DNA of 14,312 bases from RPQJ01 sp036277615 (GTDB lineage: Bacteria > Pseudomonadota > Gammaproteobacteria > Steroidobacterales > Steroidobacteraceae), in NCBI GenBank assembly GCA_036277615.1, contig DASUMQ010000102.1:1-14312 (forward strand), read 5' to 3'. A program made the translations under genes and the position numbers. Below, in pieces: positions 1 to 7,061 of the stretch. The notes beneath the pieces are model-generated. The model saw only the letters and a program-made list of their open reading frames with translations, was not told where the DNA came from and ran no database searches. The stretch's first letter is position 1, and each line of letters begins with the position of its first letter.

Positions 1-870
1 TGGTACTCGAAGCGGCTCGCGCAGATCCAGGGCGTCACCGAGGAGACGACGACCGGCGTCAAGCGTCTCTACGAATTCGCGAAGAAGGGCCAGCTGCCCT
101 TCCCGGCGATCAACGTCAACGACTCGGTCACGAAATCCAAGTTCGACAACCTGTACGGCTGCCGCGAGTCGCTGGTCGACGCGATCAAGCGCGCGACCGA
201 CGTCATGATCGCGGGCAAGGTCGCCGTCGTGGCCGGCTACGGCGATGTCGGCAAGGGTTCGGCGGAATCGCTGCGTGCGCTCTCGGCGCAGGTCTGGATC
301 ACCGAGATCGACCCGATCTGCGCGCTGCAGGCCGCGATGGAGGGCTACAGGGTCGTCACGATGGACGAGGCCTGCGACAAGGCCGACATCTTCGTGACGG
401 CGACCGGCAACGTGAACGTGATCACCCACGAGCACATGAAGCGCATGAAGAACCAGGCGATCGTGTGCAACATCGGCCACTTCGACAGCGAGATCGAGAT
501 CGCATCGCTGCGACAGTACCGGTGGGAGAACATCAAGCCGCAGGTCGATCACGTGATCTTCCCGGACGGCAAGCGCCTGATCATCCTGGCCCAGGGCCGG
601 CTCGTGAACCTGGGCTGCGCCACGGGCCACCCCTCGTTCGTGATGTCGAACTCGTTCACGAACCAGGTGCTGGCGCAGATCGAGCTCTTCAAGCACGGCG
701 CGAAATACGACCGGCAGGTCTACGTGCTGCCGAAGCAGCTCGACGAGAAGGTCGCGCAGCTGCACCTCGACCGCATCGGCGCGAAGCTCACGAAGCTGAC
801 GTCCGAGCAGGCCGCGTACATCGGCGTGTCGCCGCAGGGGCCGTTCAAGCCCGAGCACTACAAGTACTAG
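1..870 (+). CDS. ahcY: Adenosylhomocysteinase (SAH hydrolase), 5'-truncated by the window edge
   Basis: Reversibly hydrolyses S-adenosyl-L-homocysteine to adenosine and homocysteine in the cytoplasm, using bound NAD, and so clears the product inhibitor of methyltransferases. The reading frame is open from base 1 and gives the last 289 residues; the N-terminal substrate-domain part lies outside the window. Visible hallmarks are NDSVTKSKFDNLYGCRESL (substrate and NAD contacts), the Rossmann loop GYGDVGKG, NIGHFD, LVNLGCATGHPSFVMSNSF, and the C-terminal KPEHYKY, whose Lys and Tyr reach the NAD of a neighbouring subunit in known structures. All match the family closely and the end is intact (TAG at 868-870). 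A stem-loop follows at 902-940. In many proteobacteria metF follows ahcY, but here the next gene is an unrelated acyltransferase. Identification is secure. Confidence 0.97.
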   Translation, partial: WYSKRLAQIQGVTEETTTGVKRLYEFAKKGQLPFPAINVNDSVTKSKFDNLYGCRESLVDAIKRATDVMIAGKVAVVAGYGDVGKGSAESLRALSAQVWITEIDPICALQAAMEGYRVVTMDEACDKADIFVTATGNVNVITHEHMKRMKNQAIVCNIGHFDSEIEIASLRQYRWENIKPQVDHVIFPDGKRLIILAQGRLVNLGCATGHPSFVMSNSFTNQVLAQIELFKHGAKYDRQVYVLPKQLDEKVAQLHLDRIGAKLTKLTSEQAAYIGVSPQGPFKPEHYKY

Positions 871-901
871 TCCCGGTTTCTTACGCCGCTCACGCAACGC
901 T

Positions 902-940
902 CCGCCGCCACACGTAGCCATCAGGAACGTGCGGCGGCGG
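902..940 (+). terminator. Strong stem-loop after ahcY, possible terminator
   Basis: Bases 902-915 pair with 927-940: 14 positions with a single A-C mismatch (910/932), closing an 11-base loop. The stem is almost all G-C apart from two A-T pairs near the loop. It begins 31 bases after the ahcY stop and ends 22 bases before the acyltransferase start. There is no T-run after it, so it is not a canonical intrinsic terminator. It could stop RNA polymerase weakly, protect the ahcY mRNA 3' end, or limit read-through into the next gene. The pairing is seen directly; the role is inferred. Confidence 0.45.
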
Positions 941-962
941 GTCGGCTCCGGCCGGCAGGGTC

Positions 963-2984
963 ATGCAGCACTACCGACCCGACATCGACGGGTTGCGCGC
1001 CGTCGCGATCGTGCCCGTCGTGCTGTTTCATGCCGGCGCGGACGCCCTGCCGGGTGGCTTCGTCGGTGTCGACGTCTTCTTCGTGATCTCCGGTTTCCTG
1101 ATCACCGGCCTCCTGCAACAGGAAATCGACGGCGGCAGGTTTTCACTGACCCGTTTCTACGAGCGCCGCATTCGTCGTCTGTTTCCGGCACTGTGCGCCA
1201 TGCTGGTCGGCACGTCGGCCATCGCTGCGTGGCTGCTGCTGCCGGTCGACCTGGTCGCCTTCGGCAAGAGCGTGCTCGCCACCAGCGTGTTTGCCTCGAA
1301 TGTCCTGTTCTGGCAGGAGTCGGGTTACTTCGGCCGCGCCGCCGACGAGACGCCGCTGCTCCACACCTGGTCGCTGGCCGTCGAGGAGCAGTTCTACATC
1401 CTGTTCCCGTTGTTCCTCGTGTTCGTCGCGGCCCGCCGCGGACGACGCTACGTCGTCGCGACCGCACTCGTCTCGGCCGCGGCGTTCGTTCTGAGCGTCG
1501 TGCTGGTGACGACCGATCGCGACGCGGCGTTCTACCTGGCCCCCGCGCGTGCGTGGGAACTCGGCCTCGGCGCATTGCTGGCGCTCGACGCCGTTCCATC
1601 CTCGCGTCGCCGGTCCGTGCGCACGGCGGTCGCTGCCCTCGGGTCCGTCGCCATTGCACTGAGCGTGCTGGCGTATTCGCCAGCGACGGCGTTTCCGGGA
1701 ACCGCCGCATTGTTACCTTGCCTCGGCGCGGCGGCCATCATCTGGGCAGGCCGTGGCGGGCACAATGTCGTCGGTGATGTGCTGAGCGCACGACCCGTCG
1801 TGCTCGTGGGCCTCGTCTCTTATTCCCTGTACTTGTGGCACTGGCCGGCGCTCGCGCTGGGCCGGTACTACGCCGTCCGCGACCTGACCGCAGTGGAAAC
1901 GACGATCGTGGTCGCGCTCGCGTCGGTCGCGGCCGTGGCGTCCTGGCGTTACGTCGAACGGCCGTTCCGAGGCAAGAGCGGGTGGCTCGAGCGCGGCCAG
2001 TTGTTTGGCGCGGCGATTGCCACGACATGCGGCCTGGCCGCGATCGGCGCCGGCGTCACGGTGTCGAACGGGTGGCCGGCGCGACTCGATGCGGACGTGC
2101 GCCGTCTCGCGGACGGCAGCACCGACCGGCGACCGCACGACTGGGGCTGCGGCAGCGAATCGATCGCTGCGGTCGGTCGAGGCGAGGTCTGCCGCGCTGG
2201 GGCAGCCGGCGCAACTGCGCCAACGTTCCTGCTCTGGGGAGACTCGCATGCACGCGTCATGATCGATGCCCTGGGCCCGGTCGCGGACCGACACGGCGTG
2301 AGCGGATTGGCCGCCGTGCGCACCCGATGCCCCCCGCTGCTCGGGGTGCGCCGCGTCGATCGGGACGATGCGGAAGACTGCGCGGCCTTCAACGCAGCTG
2401 TCATCGAGTACCTTACTCGTGCCCCGGAAGTGACGGACGTCGTGTTGGTGGCACGCTGGGCCCTCGCCGCCGAGGGCGTGCGCGAGGAGCCCGGTGAGAC
2501 TGTGCTGATCGTCGATCCGGCCTCGACCGAGGTGTCTGTGGCAGAGAATCGGCGTGTCTTCGCCCGGTCGATGCGACGCTCGGTCGAGGCCTTGCGTGAG
2601 CTCGGCAAGCGCGTGTGGGTCGTCGCGTCCGTACCGGAGGTCGGTTGGGACGTCCCGTCCGTGCTGGCGCGGTCGCAGCGCTTCGACCGCCCCGGCCCGC
2701 CCGCGCCATCGCGGGCGCAATTCGTCGCACGCCAGACGCACGCCGACGTCACGCTCGGCGCAATGGATGCACTGCCGGGCGTCCAGGTGCTGCGCCCGGA
2801 TGCCGTTCTCTGCGCGGGCGACCGCTGTGTCGTGCAAAAGGCCGGACGGCCCCTTTATTTCGACAGTCACCACCTGTCGCTCACGGGGGCCGCGTTGCTC
2901 GAACCGATGTTCGAGACGATCTTTCTCCACCGACGCAGTTCGGCAAACGGGATTGGCTCGTTGCGCGCCGCTGCCGGAGCGTGA
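963..2984 (+). CDS. Acyltransferase family 3 membrane protein with C-terminal SGNH domain (OafA/YrhL-like)
   Basis: Predicted inner-membrane O-acyltransferase of 673 residues that moves acyl (usually acetyl) groups from the cytoplasm to surface sugars such as O-antigen, exopolysaccharide or peptidoglycan. The N-terminal acyltransferase-3 domain (about 1-345) opens with YRPDIDGLRAVA, has the conserved His23 in LFHAG, GGFVGVDVFFVISGFLIT, HTWSLAVEEQF (134-144) and YSLYLWHWPA, and is rich in membrane helices. The C-terminal SGNH hydrolase-like domain (about 420-640) shows WGDSHAR with Ser428 as likely nucleophile and DSHH with Asp634 and His637, so the catalytic set looks complete. Family knowledge puts the SGNH part in the periplasm, where it completes acyl transfer. 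The ATG at 963 gives the canonical N-terminus, although only a poor, very close AGGG precedes it. It stands alone between ahcY and the TIR gene. The acceptor sugar cannot be told from sequence. Confidence 0.93.
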   Translation: MQHYRPDIDGLRAVAIVPVVLFHAGADALPGGFVGVDVFFVISGFLITGLLQQEIDGGRFSLTRFYERRIRRLFPALCAMLVGTSAIAAWLLLPVDLVAFGKSVLATSVFASNVLFWQESGYFGRAADETPLLHTWSLAVEEQFYILFPLFLVFVAARRGRRYVVATALVSAAAFVLSVVLVTTDRDAAFYLAPARAWELGLGALLALDAVPSSRRRSVRTAVAALGSVAIALSVLAYSPATAFPGTAALLPCLGAAAIIWAGRGGHNVVGDVLSARPVVLVGLVSYSLYLWHWPALALGRYYAVRDLTAVETTIVVALASVAAVASWRYVERPFRGKSGWLERGQLFGAAIATTCGLAAIGAGVTVSNGWPARLDADVRRLADGSTDRRPHDWGCGSESIAAVGRGEVCRAGAAGATAPTFLLWGDSHARVMIDALGPVADRHGVSGLAAVRTRCPPLLGVRRVDRDDAEDCAAFNAAVIEYLTRAPEVTDVVLVARWALAAEGVREEPGETVLIVDPASTEVSVAENRRVFARSMRRSVEALRELGKRVWVVASVPEVGWDVPSVLARSQRFDRPGPPAPSRAQFVARQTHADVTLGAMDALPGVQVLRPDAVLCAGDRCVVQKAGRPLYFDSHHLSLTGAALLEPMFETIFLHRRSSANGIGSLRAAAGA

Positions 2985-3009
2985 TCGGGTTCGCGTGCCC
3001 CCTGCGTTC

Positions 3010-3015
3010 TATAAT
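3010..3015 (+). promoter_or_regulatory. Consensus -10 box (TATAAT) upstream of the TIR-TPR gene
   Basis: A perfect TATAAT lies in the gap after the acyltransferase stop (2984) and 49 bases before the TIR gene ATG (3065). In such GC-rich DNA a chance match is unlikely. A convincing -35 is not visible: the expected position (about 2987-2992) reads GGGTTC. A short hairpin (CCGGC 3016-3020 with GCCGG 3026-3030) would fall around the transcription start or in the leader. It suggests the TIR gene has its own promoter. Confidence 0.5.
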
Positions 3016-3064
3016 CCGGCTCCCTGCCGGCTCGTCGGCTCCCGGACCTGCTCCATGGGTGCGC

Positions 3065-4855
3065 ATGGCTGACGTGTTCATTTCATACGCGCGTGAGGAC
3101 GCTGAAACCGCGCGCCGTTATGCCGCAGCCTTCCAGGCAGGCGGACTTTCGGTCTGGTGGGATGACGCGCTGCGTTCTGGCGAGGCGTTCGACGAAAGCA
3201 TCGAGCGCGCGCTGCGCGCGGCCCGGGCCGTGGTGGTGCTGTGGTCGACGCACTCGGTGAGTTCGCGCTGGGTGCGGGCCGAGGCGACGCTGGCGGACCG
3301 CAACCGCACGCTCGTGCCGGTGATGATCGAGCCGTGCCAGCGGCCGATCATCTTCGAACTGACGCACACCGCCGACCTGTCACACTGGCAGGGCGACGCG
3401 ACGGACAAGGCATGGCAGGGGCTGGTCGCCGACGTATTGCGCCTGGTGGAATCGCAGGCGGCGCTGCGCGAAAGCGGGTTGGCCGGACCGGCGGCGGCGG
3501 CACCGACGGCAACCAGCGACCGCCCCACACCGCCGTCGCGGCCGGGCATCCTCATCCTGCCGTTCGTGAACATGAGCGGCGACCCGGAGCAGGAATACTT
3601 CAGCGACGGCGTGACGGAGGACATCATCACGGACCTCGGCCGCGTCTCCGCGCTGTCGGTGGCCTCGCGCAACGCGTCGTTCTCGTACAAGGGCAAGACC
3701 GTCGCGCCGGCGCAGATCGCGCGCGCGTCGAAGGTCACCCACGTCCTGGAAGGCAGTGTGCGCAAGTCCGGCAACCGGGTACGGATCACCGCGCAACTGC
3801 TCGAGGCCTCGACCGACACGCAGGTCTGGGCGGAGCGCTACGACCGCTGGCTCGACGACATCTTCGCCATCCAGGACGACATATCGAAAGCCATCGTCGC
3901 CGCACTCAAGCTGAAGCTGCTGCCGGCGGAACGGGCGGCCATCGAGCAGCGCTCGACGACCAACTCCGAAGCCTATGAACTCTTCCTCATGGCCCGCGGG
4001 TTCCAGCGCAAGGGCAGCGAGCGGCTCAAGCCGGTCATCGTGCGGATCTGCCGCCGCGTCGTGGAACTCGATCCCGGTTTCGCCCGTGGCTGGGCGCTCA
4101 TGTCGCTGGCGGAGTCCGAACTGAGCCAGCGCGGCGTCGAAGGCTATTCGGTCGCGGCGGCGCGGGCGTCGGCCGAGCGGGCCATCGCTGCGGACCCCAA
4201 CGTCGCCGAAGGCCACGCGGCCCTGGCCGAAAGCATGGTGCGCGGACTGCTGGGAACGGAGCCGGTCGGCGAGGTCTTGCGGACCGCGCTGTCGCTCGAC
4301 CCGGACTGCTACGAGGCGCACGCGGTGGCCGGCGCCGGCGCCATCGGACGACGCGACTACGAGCAGGCGATCGTGCACCTCGAGCGCGCCATCGAACTCG
4401 ACCCGGATGCCTACTGGCCGGCCGGCATGGTCGTTCAGGCTTACGAAGCACGCGGCGAGGAGCAGGCGACTCGCGCCGCGGAAAGACGCTCACTGGCAAT
4501 TTGCGAGAACATCCTCGCCGACGAGCCCGATCACTCGGGCGCGCTCGGCTTCCTCGTAGCCGCGCTCGCCGGGCTCGGTCAGGCCGAGCGTGCGCGGGAA
4601 TGGACCAAGCGGGCGCTGCTCTTCGATCCGGCCAACGCCCGCCTTCACTACAACCTCGGGTGCGCCATGGCGAAGCTCGAGGATGCCGACACGGCCGTCG
4701 ACCTGATCGATCCGTGGATCGACAAGGTGAGCCACGGCTGGCTGATGTGGATGAGGACCGACAACAGCCTCGACCCGATCCGCGAACACCCGCGCTTCGT
4801 CGCCATGATGGCGCGCGGGGCCCGGCGCCTCGCGGAGGAGCAGTCGACGTCGTGA
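3065..4855 (+). CDS. TIR domain - TolB/FlgO-like domain - TPR repeat protein
   Basis: A predicted soluble signalling protein of 596 residues in three parts. Residues 1-128 are a TIR domain (ADVFISYAREDAE; WWDDALRSGEAF; SSRWVRAE); Glu73 in WVRAE sits where the catalytic Glu of NAD-cleaving TIR domains lies, so NADase activity is possible but unproven. A Pro/Ala linker (about 140-160) leads to a TolB N-terminal/FlgO-like domain at 161-290 (ILILPFVNMSGDPEQEYFSDG, VLEGSVRKSGNRVRITAQL, VWAERYD). Residues 300-545 hold degenerate TPR-like helices (VELDPGFARGW, AIELDPDAYW, LLFDPANARLHYNLG). In a common family the same C-terminal part is joined to an N-terminal class III adenylate cyclase; here TIR takes that place. 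No signal peptide or membrane segment is seen. ATG 3065 gives the normal TIR N-terminus; GTG 3059 is in frame and possible. There is no clear Shine-Dalgarno. It converges on the methyltransferase gene with an 18-base gap. Confidence 0.9.
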   Translation: MADVFISYAREDAETARRYAAAFQAGGLSVWWDDALRSGEAFDESIERALRAARAVVVLWSTHSVSSRWVRAEATLADRNRTLVPVMIEPCQRPIIFELTHTADLSHWQGDATDKAWQGLVADVLRLVESQAALRESGLAGPAAAAPTATSDRPTPPSRPGILILPFVNMSGDPEQEYFSDGVTEDIITDLGRVSALSVASRNASFSYKGKTVAPAQIARASKVTHVLEGSVRKSGNRVRITAQLLEASTDTQVWAERYDRWLDDIFAIQDDISKAIVAALKLKLLPAERAAIEQRSTTNSEAYELFLMARGFQRKGSERLKPVIVRICRRVVELDPGFARGWALMSLAESELSQRGVEGYSVAAARASAERAIAADPNVAEGHAALAESMVRGLLGTEPVGEVLRTALSLDPDCYEAHAVAGAGAIGRRDYEQAIVHLERAIELDPDAYWPAGMVVQAYEARGEEQATRAAERRSLAICENILADEPDHSGALGFLVAALAGLGQAERAREWTKRALLFDPANARLHYNLGCAMAKLEDADTAVDLIDPWIDKVSHGWLMWMRTDNSLDPIREHPRFVAMMARGARRLAEEQSTS

Positions 4856-4873
4856 CCCGGCCGGGGACCGTCG

Positions 4874-5542
4874 TCAGCCGACCCGCTTGCGCGCGAGCGT
4901 GAGCCCGTCGCCGATCGGGACCAGGCTCAGGTCGACCCGGTCGTCACGGTGCAGGCATTCGTTGAAGTGCCGCAACGCGACCGTGTCCTCGTCGGCGACT
5001 TCAGGATCGGCCACCCGCCCGCTCCAGAGCGTGTTGTCGACCATGATGAGGCCGCCCGGGCGCAGCAGTTCGAGGCAGCGCTCGTAGTACGCGAGGTAGC
5101 CGGTCTTGTCGGCGTCGATGAACGCCATGTCGTGTCGCCCGCGTTCACCGGCGGCGAGCATCGCATCGAGGGTCTGCAGCGCCGGAGCCAGGCGCAGGTC
5201 GATCTTGTGGTCGACGCCCGCCTCGCGCCAGTACCGTCGCGCCACCGTGGTCCATTCCTCGCTCACGTCGCACGCGACGATGCGCCCGTCCGCAGGCAGC
5301 GCCAATGCGGTCACGAGTGACGAGTAACCCGTGAACACGCCGATCTCGATGCAGCGCTTCGCCCCGGCGAGCCGGACCATGAGCGCCATGAACTGCCCCT
5401 GTTCGGGCGCGATCTGCATCGACCGCTGGCTCATCCGCAACGTCTCTTCGCGCAGGGCGCGTAGCACCGGCGGCTCGCGCGAAGAAACGTCGAGCAGGTA
5501 GTCGTAGACCGAATCGGTCAACGAGATCGTACGGTTCGACAT
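4874..5542 (-). CDS. SAM-dependent O-methyltransferase, caffeoyl-CoA/catechol OMT class
   Basis: A 222-residue class I methyltransferase of the cation-dependent O-methyltransferase family, which methylates hydroxyls on small catechol-like molecules with SAM. Visible motifs are EIGVFTGYSSLVTALALP (SAM motif I, 66-83), ACDVSEEW, FIDADK with Asp143 and Asp145, and MVDNTLWSG with Asp169-Asn170. The first Asp of FIDADK and the Asp-Asn pair are the metal ligands in this family. The N-terminal helix (SVYDYLLDVSSREPPVLRALREET) is also typical. ATG at 5542 was chosen because the family N-terminus starts there and GGAG (5548-5551) lies 5 bases upstream; longer in-frame extensions would run into the divergent gene. 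The real substrate is not recognisable; bacterial members are often of unknown or loose specificity. It makes S-adenosylhomocysteine, the substrate of AhcY, but so do all methyltransferases. Confidence 0.93.
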   Translation of the reverse strand: MSNRTISLTDSVYDYLLDVSSREPPVLRALREETLRMSQRSMQIAPEQGQFMALMVRLAGAKRCIEIGVFTGYSSLVTALALPADGRIVACDVSEEWTTVARRYWREAGVDHKIDLRLAPALQTLDAMLAAGERGRHDMAFIDADKTGYLAYYERCLELLRPGGLIMVDNTLWSGRVADPEVADEDTVALRHFNECLHRDDRVDLSLVPIGDGLTLARKRVG

Positions 5543-5618
5543 GGTGACTCCACCGTGCGCGTCGATCTGCGATGATGCACCGTCGATCACGACGACGCGA
5601 GCCGCTGACGACGGACCG

Positions 5619-6461
5619 ATGGCGATCGAACCCACGAAGCCCACCCTCATCGACGATGACGCGCGGCCGCGCGCCGCGCGCAGCGTGCGGCTCGTGCAGT
5701 TCACCGACACGCACCTGCTCGCCGATCCGCACGCGACGCTGCGTGGCGCACGGACCTTGCCGCGCCTGCGGGCTTGCCTCGAGCACGCACGACGCCTGTT
5801 CTTTCCGGTCGACGCGATCGCCGTGACCGGCGACATCGTCCACGACGAGCCCGACGCCTACGGCACCGTCGACCTGGTCTTTGGCGAATTCGACGTGCCC
5901 GTCCTGCTGATCCCCGGCAATCACGACCTGCCGGACGCGATGCGTCGCCAGCTGTCACACCCGCCGTTCCAGGTCGGTGGCGAGTTCCGGACCGCCAACG
6001 GCTGGCAGGTGCTGCTGCTCGACTCCTGGTTCGCCGCGTCCGCGGACGGCGAAGGCCGGCTCGGCCCACGGCAGGTCGAGGCGCTCGAGCGCGCGCTGGC
6101 GTCGGGCGCGGAGCCACACGCCTTCGTCTTCGTGCACCATCCGCCGTTGCCGATGGACTCGCCCGCACTGGACCAGCTCGGCCTGCTCGACGGTGCCGAC
6201 TTGTGTCGCACTGTCTCGCGTCACGCGCGCGTGCGCGGCGTGTGCTGGGGTCACGCTCACCAAGCGCTCGACATCTTCGGCGCCCACGACGTGCGGTTCA
6301 TGTGCACGCCGGCGACGTCGATGCAGTTCCGGCCGCGCAACCCCACGTTCGAGATCGACGATCGACCGCCCGGCTATCGCGTGATCGACCTGCGCGCCGA
6401 CGGCGCGATCGCCTCCGAGGTCGTGTGGCTGGAAGGTTACGAGGAAGTGGCTGGTGGCTAG
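5619..6461 (+). CDS. cpdA: Metallophosphoesterase, 3',5'-cyclic AMP phosphodiesterase (CpdA/Icc type)
   Basis: A predicted cytoplasmic class III cyclic-nucleotide phosphodiesterase of 280 residues that hydrolyses cAMP to AMP at a two-metal centre. All metal-binding blocks are present and in order: FTDTHL (Asp30, His32), GDIVHD (Asp72), GNHD (100-103), VHHPP (His173/174) and GHAH (211-214). The stretch TDTHLLADPHATLRG closely resembles E. coli CpdA near its N-terminus. ATG 5619 starts 76 bases from the divergent methyltransferase start; an in-frame ATG at 5541 would overlap that gene's start codon and add a non-conserved tail, so it is rejected. Ribosome-binding signal is weak (CGGA very close to ATG). 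The last residues (EEVAGG) and the stop lie inside the left arm of an inverted repeat, so the original C-terminus may have been altered. Related enzymes can act on other phosphodiesters. Confidence 0.9.
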   Translation: MAIEPTKPTLIDDDARPRAARSVRLVQFTDTHLLADPHATLRGARTLPRLRACLEHARRLFFPVDAIAVTGDIVHDEPDAYGTVDLVFGEFDVPVLLIPGNHDLPDAMRRQLSHPPFQVGGEFRTANGWQVLLLDSWFAASADGEGRLGPRQVEALERALASGAEPHAFVFVHHPPLPMDSPALDQLGLLDGADLCRTVSRHARVRGVCWGHAHQALDIFGAHDVRFMCTPATSMQFRPRNPTFEIDDRPPGYRVIDLRADGAIASEVVWLEGYEEVAGG

Positions 6462-6528
6462 TGGCTAGTGGTCAGTGGGCAAGAAACGGCGCGACGCGCC
6501 TTTGCTAGCCACCAGCCACTAGCCACTA
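6446..6528. repeat. Nested inverted repeat between converging cpdA and crcB
   Basis: AGTGGCTGGTGGCTAG (6446-6461) is a perfect 16-base inverted match to 6505-6520. A second, overlapping 13-base pair, TAGTGGCTAGTGG (6459-6471) with 6516-6528, gives an alternative fold. In the middle lies GGCGCG-A-CGCGCC (6488-6500), flanked by AAAC and TTTG, so transcripts from either side meet a GC palindrome followed by a short U-run. The left arm contains short tandem units of TGGCTAG. The stop codon of cpdA (6459-6461) is inside the left arm, and the crcB stop (6533-6535) lies 5 bases past the right arm. It could be a bidirectional terminator, a REP-like dispersed repeat, or both. The pairing is directly visible; the function is inferred. 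Confidence 0.7.
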
Positions 6529-6532
6529 CTGC

Positions 6533-6925
6533 TCACCGCAGTGCCGCCGCCATCGTCATGTACGCCGCCGCCGCGGCCAGCAGGCACAGTGCGATCGACG
6601 TTGCGACGTACGCCACCGCGGCCCAGACGACCCCACGCTGCAGCAGCAGCAGCGTCTCCAGCGAGAAGGCCGAGAAGGTGGTGAACCCGCCGAGGACGCC
6701 GACGACCAGCATCACGCGCAGGTCCTGACGCACGTGCAACGGGCTCGCAGGCTCGAACAGCGCCGCGAGGATGCCCACCACGAGGCAACCGAGGACGTTG
6801 ACCACGAGCGTGCCCCAGGGAAAGACCGTGCCGGCGCCGCGGCTCACGAGCGTCGAAAGCCACAACCTCGCGGCGCCACCGAGGCCACTGCCGAAGGCGA
6901 CGAGCAGGTAGGCGTGCAGCGGCAA
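6533..6925 (-). CDS. crcB: Fluoride ion channel/exporter CrcB (Fluc)
   Basis: A small integral membrane protein of 130 residues that exports fluoride as a dual-topology dimer in the inner membrane. Four hydrophobic helices are visible, with the family signatures GSGLGGAARLW (Arg20), WGTLVVNVLGC (Asn43), and GVLGGFTTFSAFSLE (about 77-90), which holds the pore Phe residues and the central sodium-site break. The length is normal. The start appears to be TTG at 6925, because no ATG or GTG gives the usual short N-terminus, and a stop is met 43 bases further upstream. No good Shine-Dalgarno is seen. I looked for a fluoride riboswitch in the 136-base leader region and saw none. It is divergent from hemL and convergent with cpdA. 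Confidence 0.95.
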   Translation of the reverse strand: MPLHAYLLVAFGSGLGGAARLWLSTLVSRGAGTVFPWGTLVVNVLGCLVVGILAALFEPASPLHVRQDLRVMLVVGVLGGFTTFSAFSLETLLLLQRGVVWAAVAYVATSIALCLLAAAAAYMTMAAALR

Positions 6926-6987
6926 CGAGGGGTTCAGCGGCGCATCCCTTGGTTGGAACCGAATGGATCATCGGTGTTTTCCGCAGC

Positions 6988-7031
6988 ATCTTAGTGCGCC
7001 GGCCGGGGACGCGCGAGCGCGCTGCTAAGAT
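6988..7031. promoter_or_regulatory. Mirror-image TAAGAT boxes, possible divergent crcB/hemL promoters
   Basis: ATCTTAG (6988-6994) and CTAAGAT (7025-7031) form a 7-base perfect inverted repeat 30 bases apart. Read on each strand, both give CTAAGAT followed by -GC, a plausible -10 box (TAAGAT) facing crcB on the minus strand (6993 to 6988) and hemL on the plus strand (7026-7031). Predicted start points would be about 6981 and 7038, giving leaders of roughly 55 and 24 bases. No TTGACA-like -35 box is visible. The 136-base gap 6926-7061 holds nothing else I can name. Confidence 0.4.
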
Positions 7032-7061
7032 TGCGCCTCGCCCGCACCTGGAGCCCGATTC

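Noticed and set aside
2615..3064. In-frame extension of the TIR gene 150 codons upstream
   Set aside because: It overlaps the acyltransferase 3' end, encodes Arg/Ala-rich sequence with no domain, and the TIR family N-terminus begins at the ATG at 3065, after a TATAAT box.
5541..5618. Longer CpdA starting at ATG 5541
   Set aside because: This ATG shares its CATG with the start codon of the divergent methyltransferase, and the added residues look non-conserved; ATG 5619 gives a normal length.
3065..6461. TIR protein and CpdA as one nucleotide-signalling system
   Set aside because: They lie on the same strand but are separated by an oppositely oriented methyltransferase gene and share no operon; the link is only thematic.
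6926..7061. Fluoride riboswitch upstream of crcB
   Set aside because: I looked on the minus strand for the conserved crcB-motif core and did not find a convincing match.
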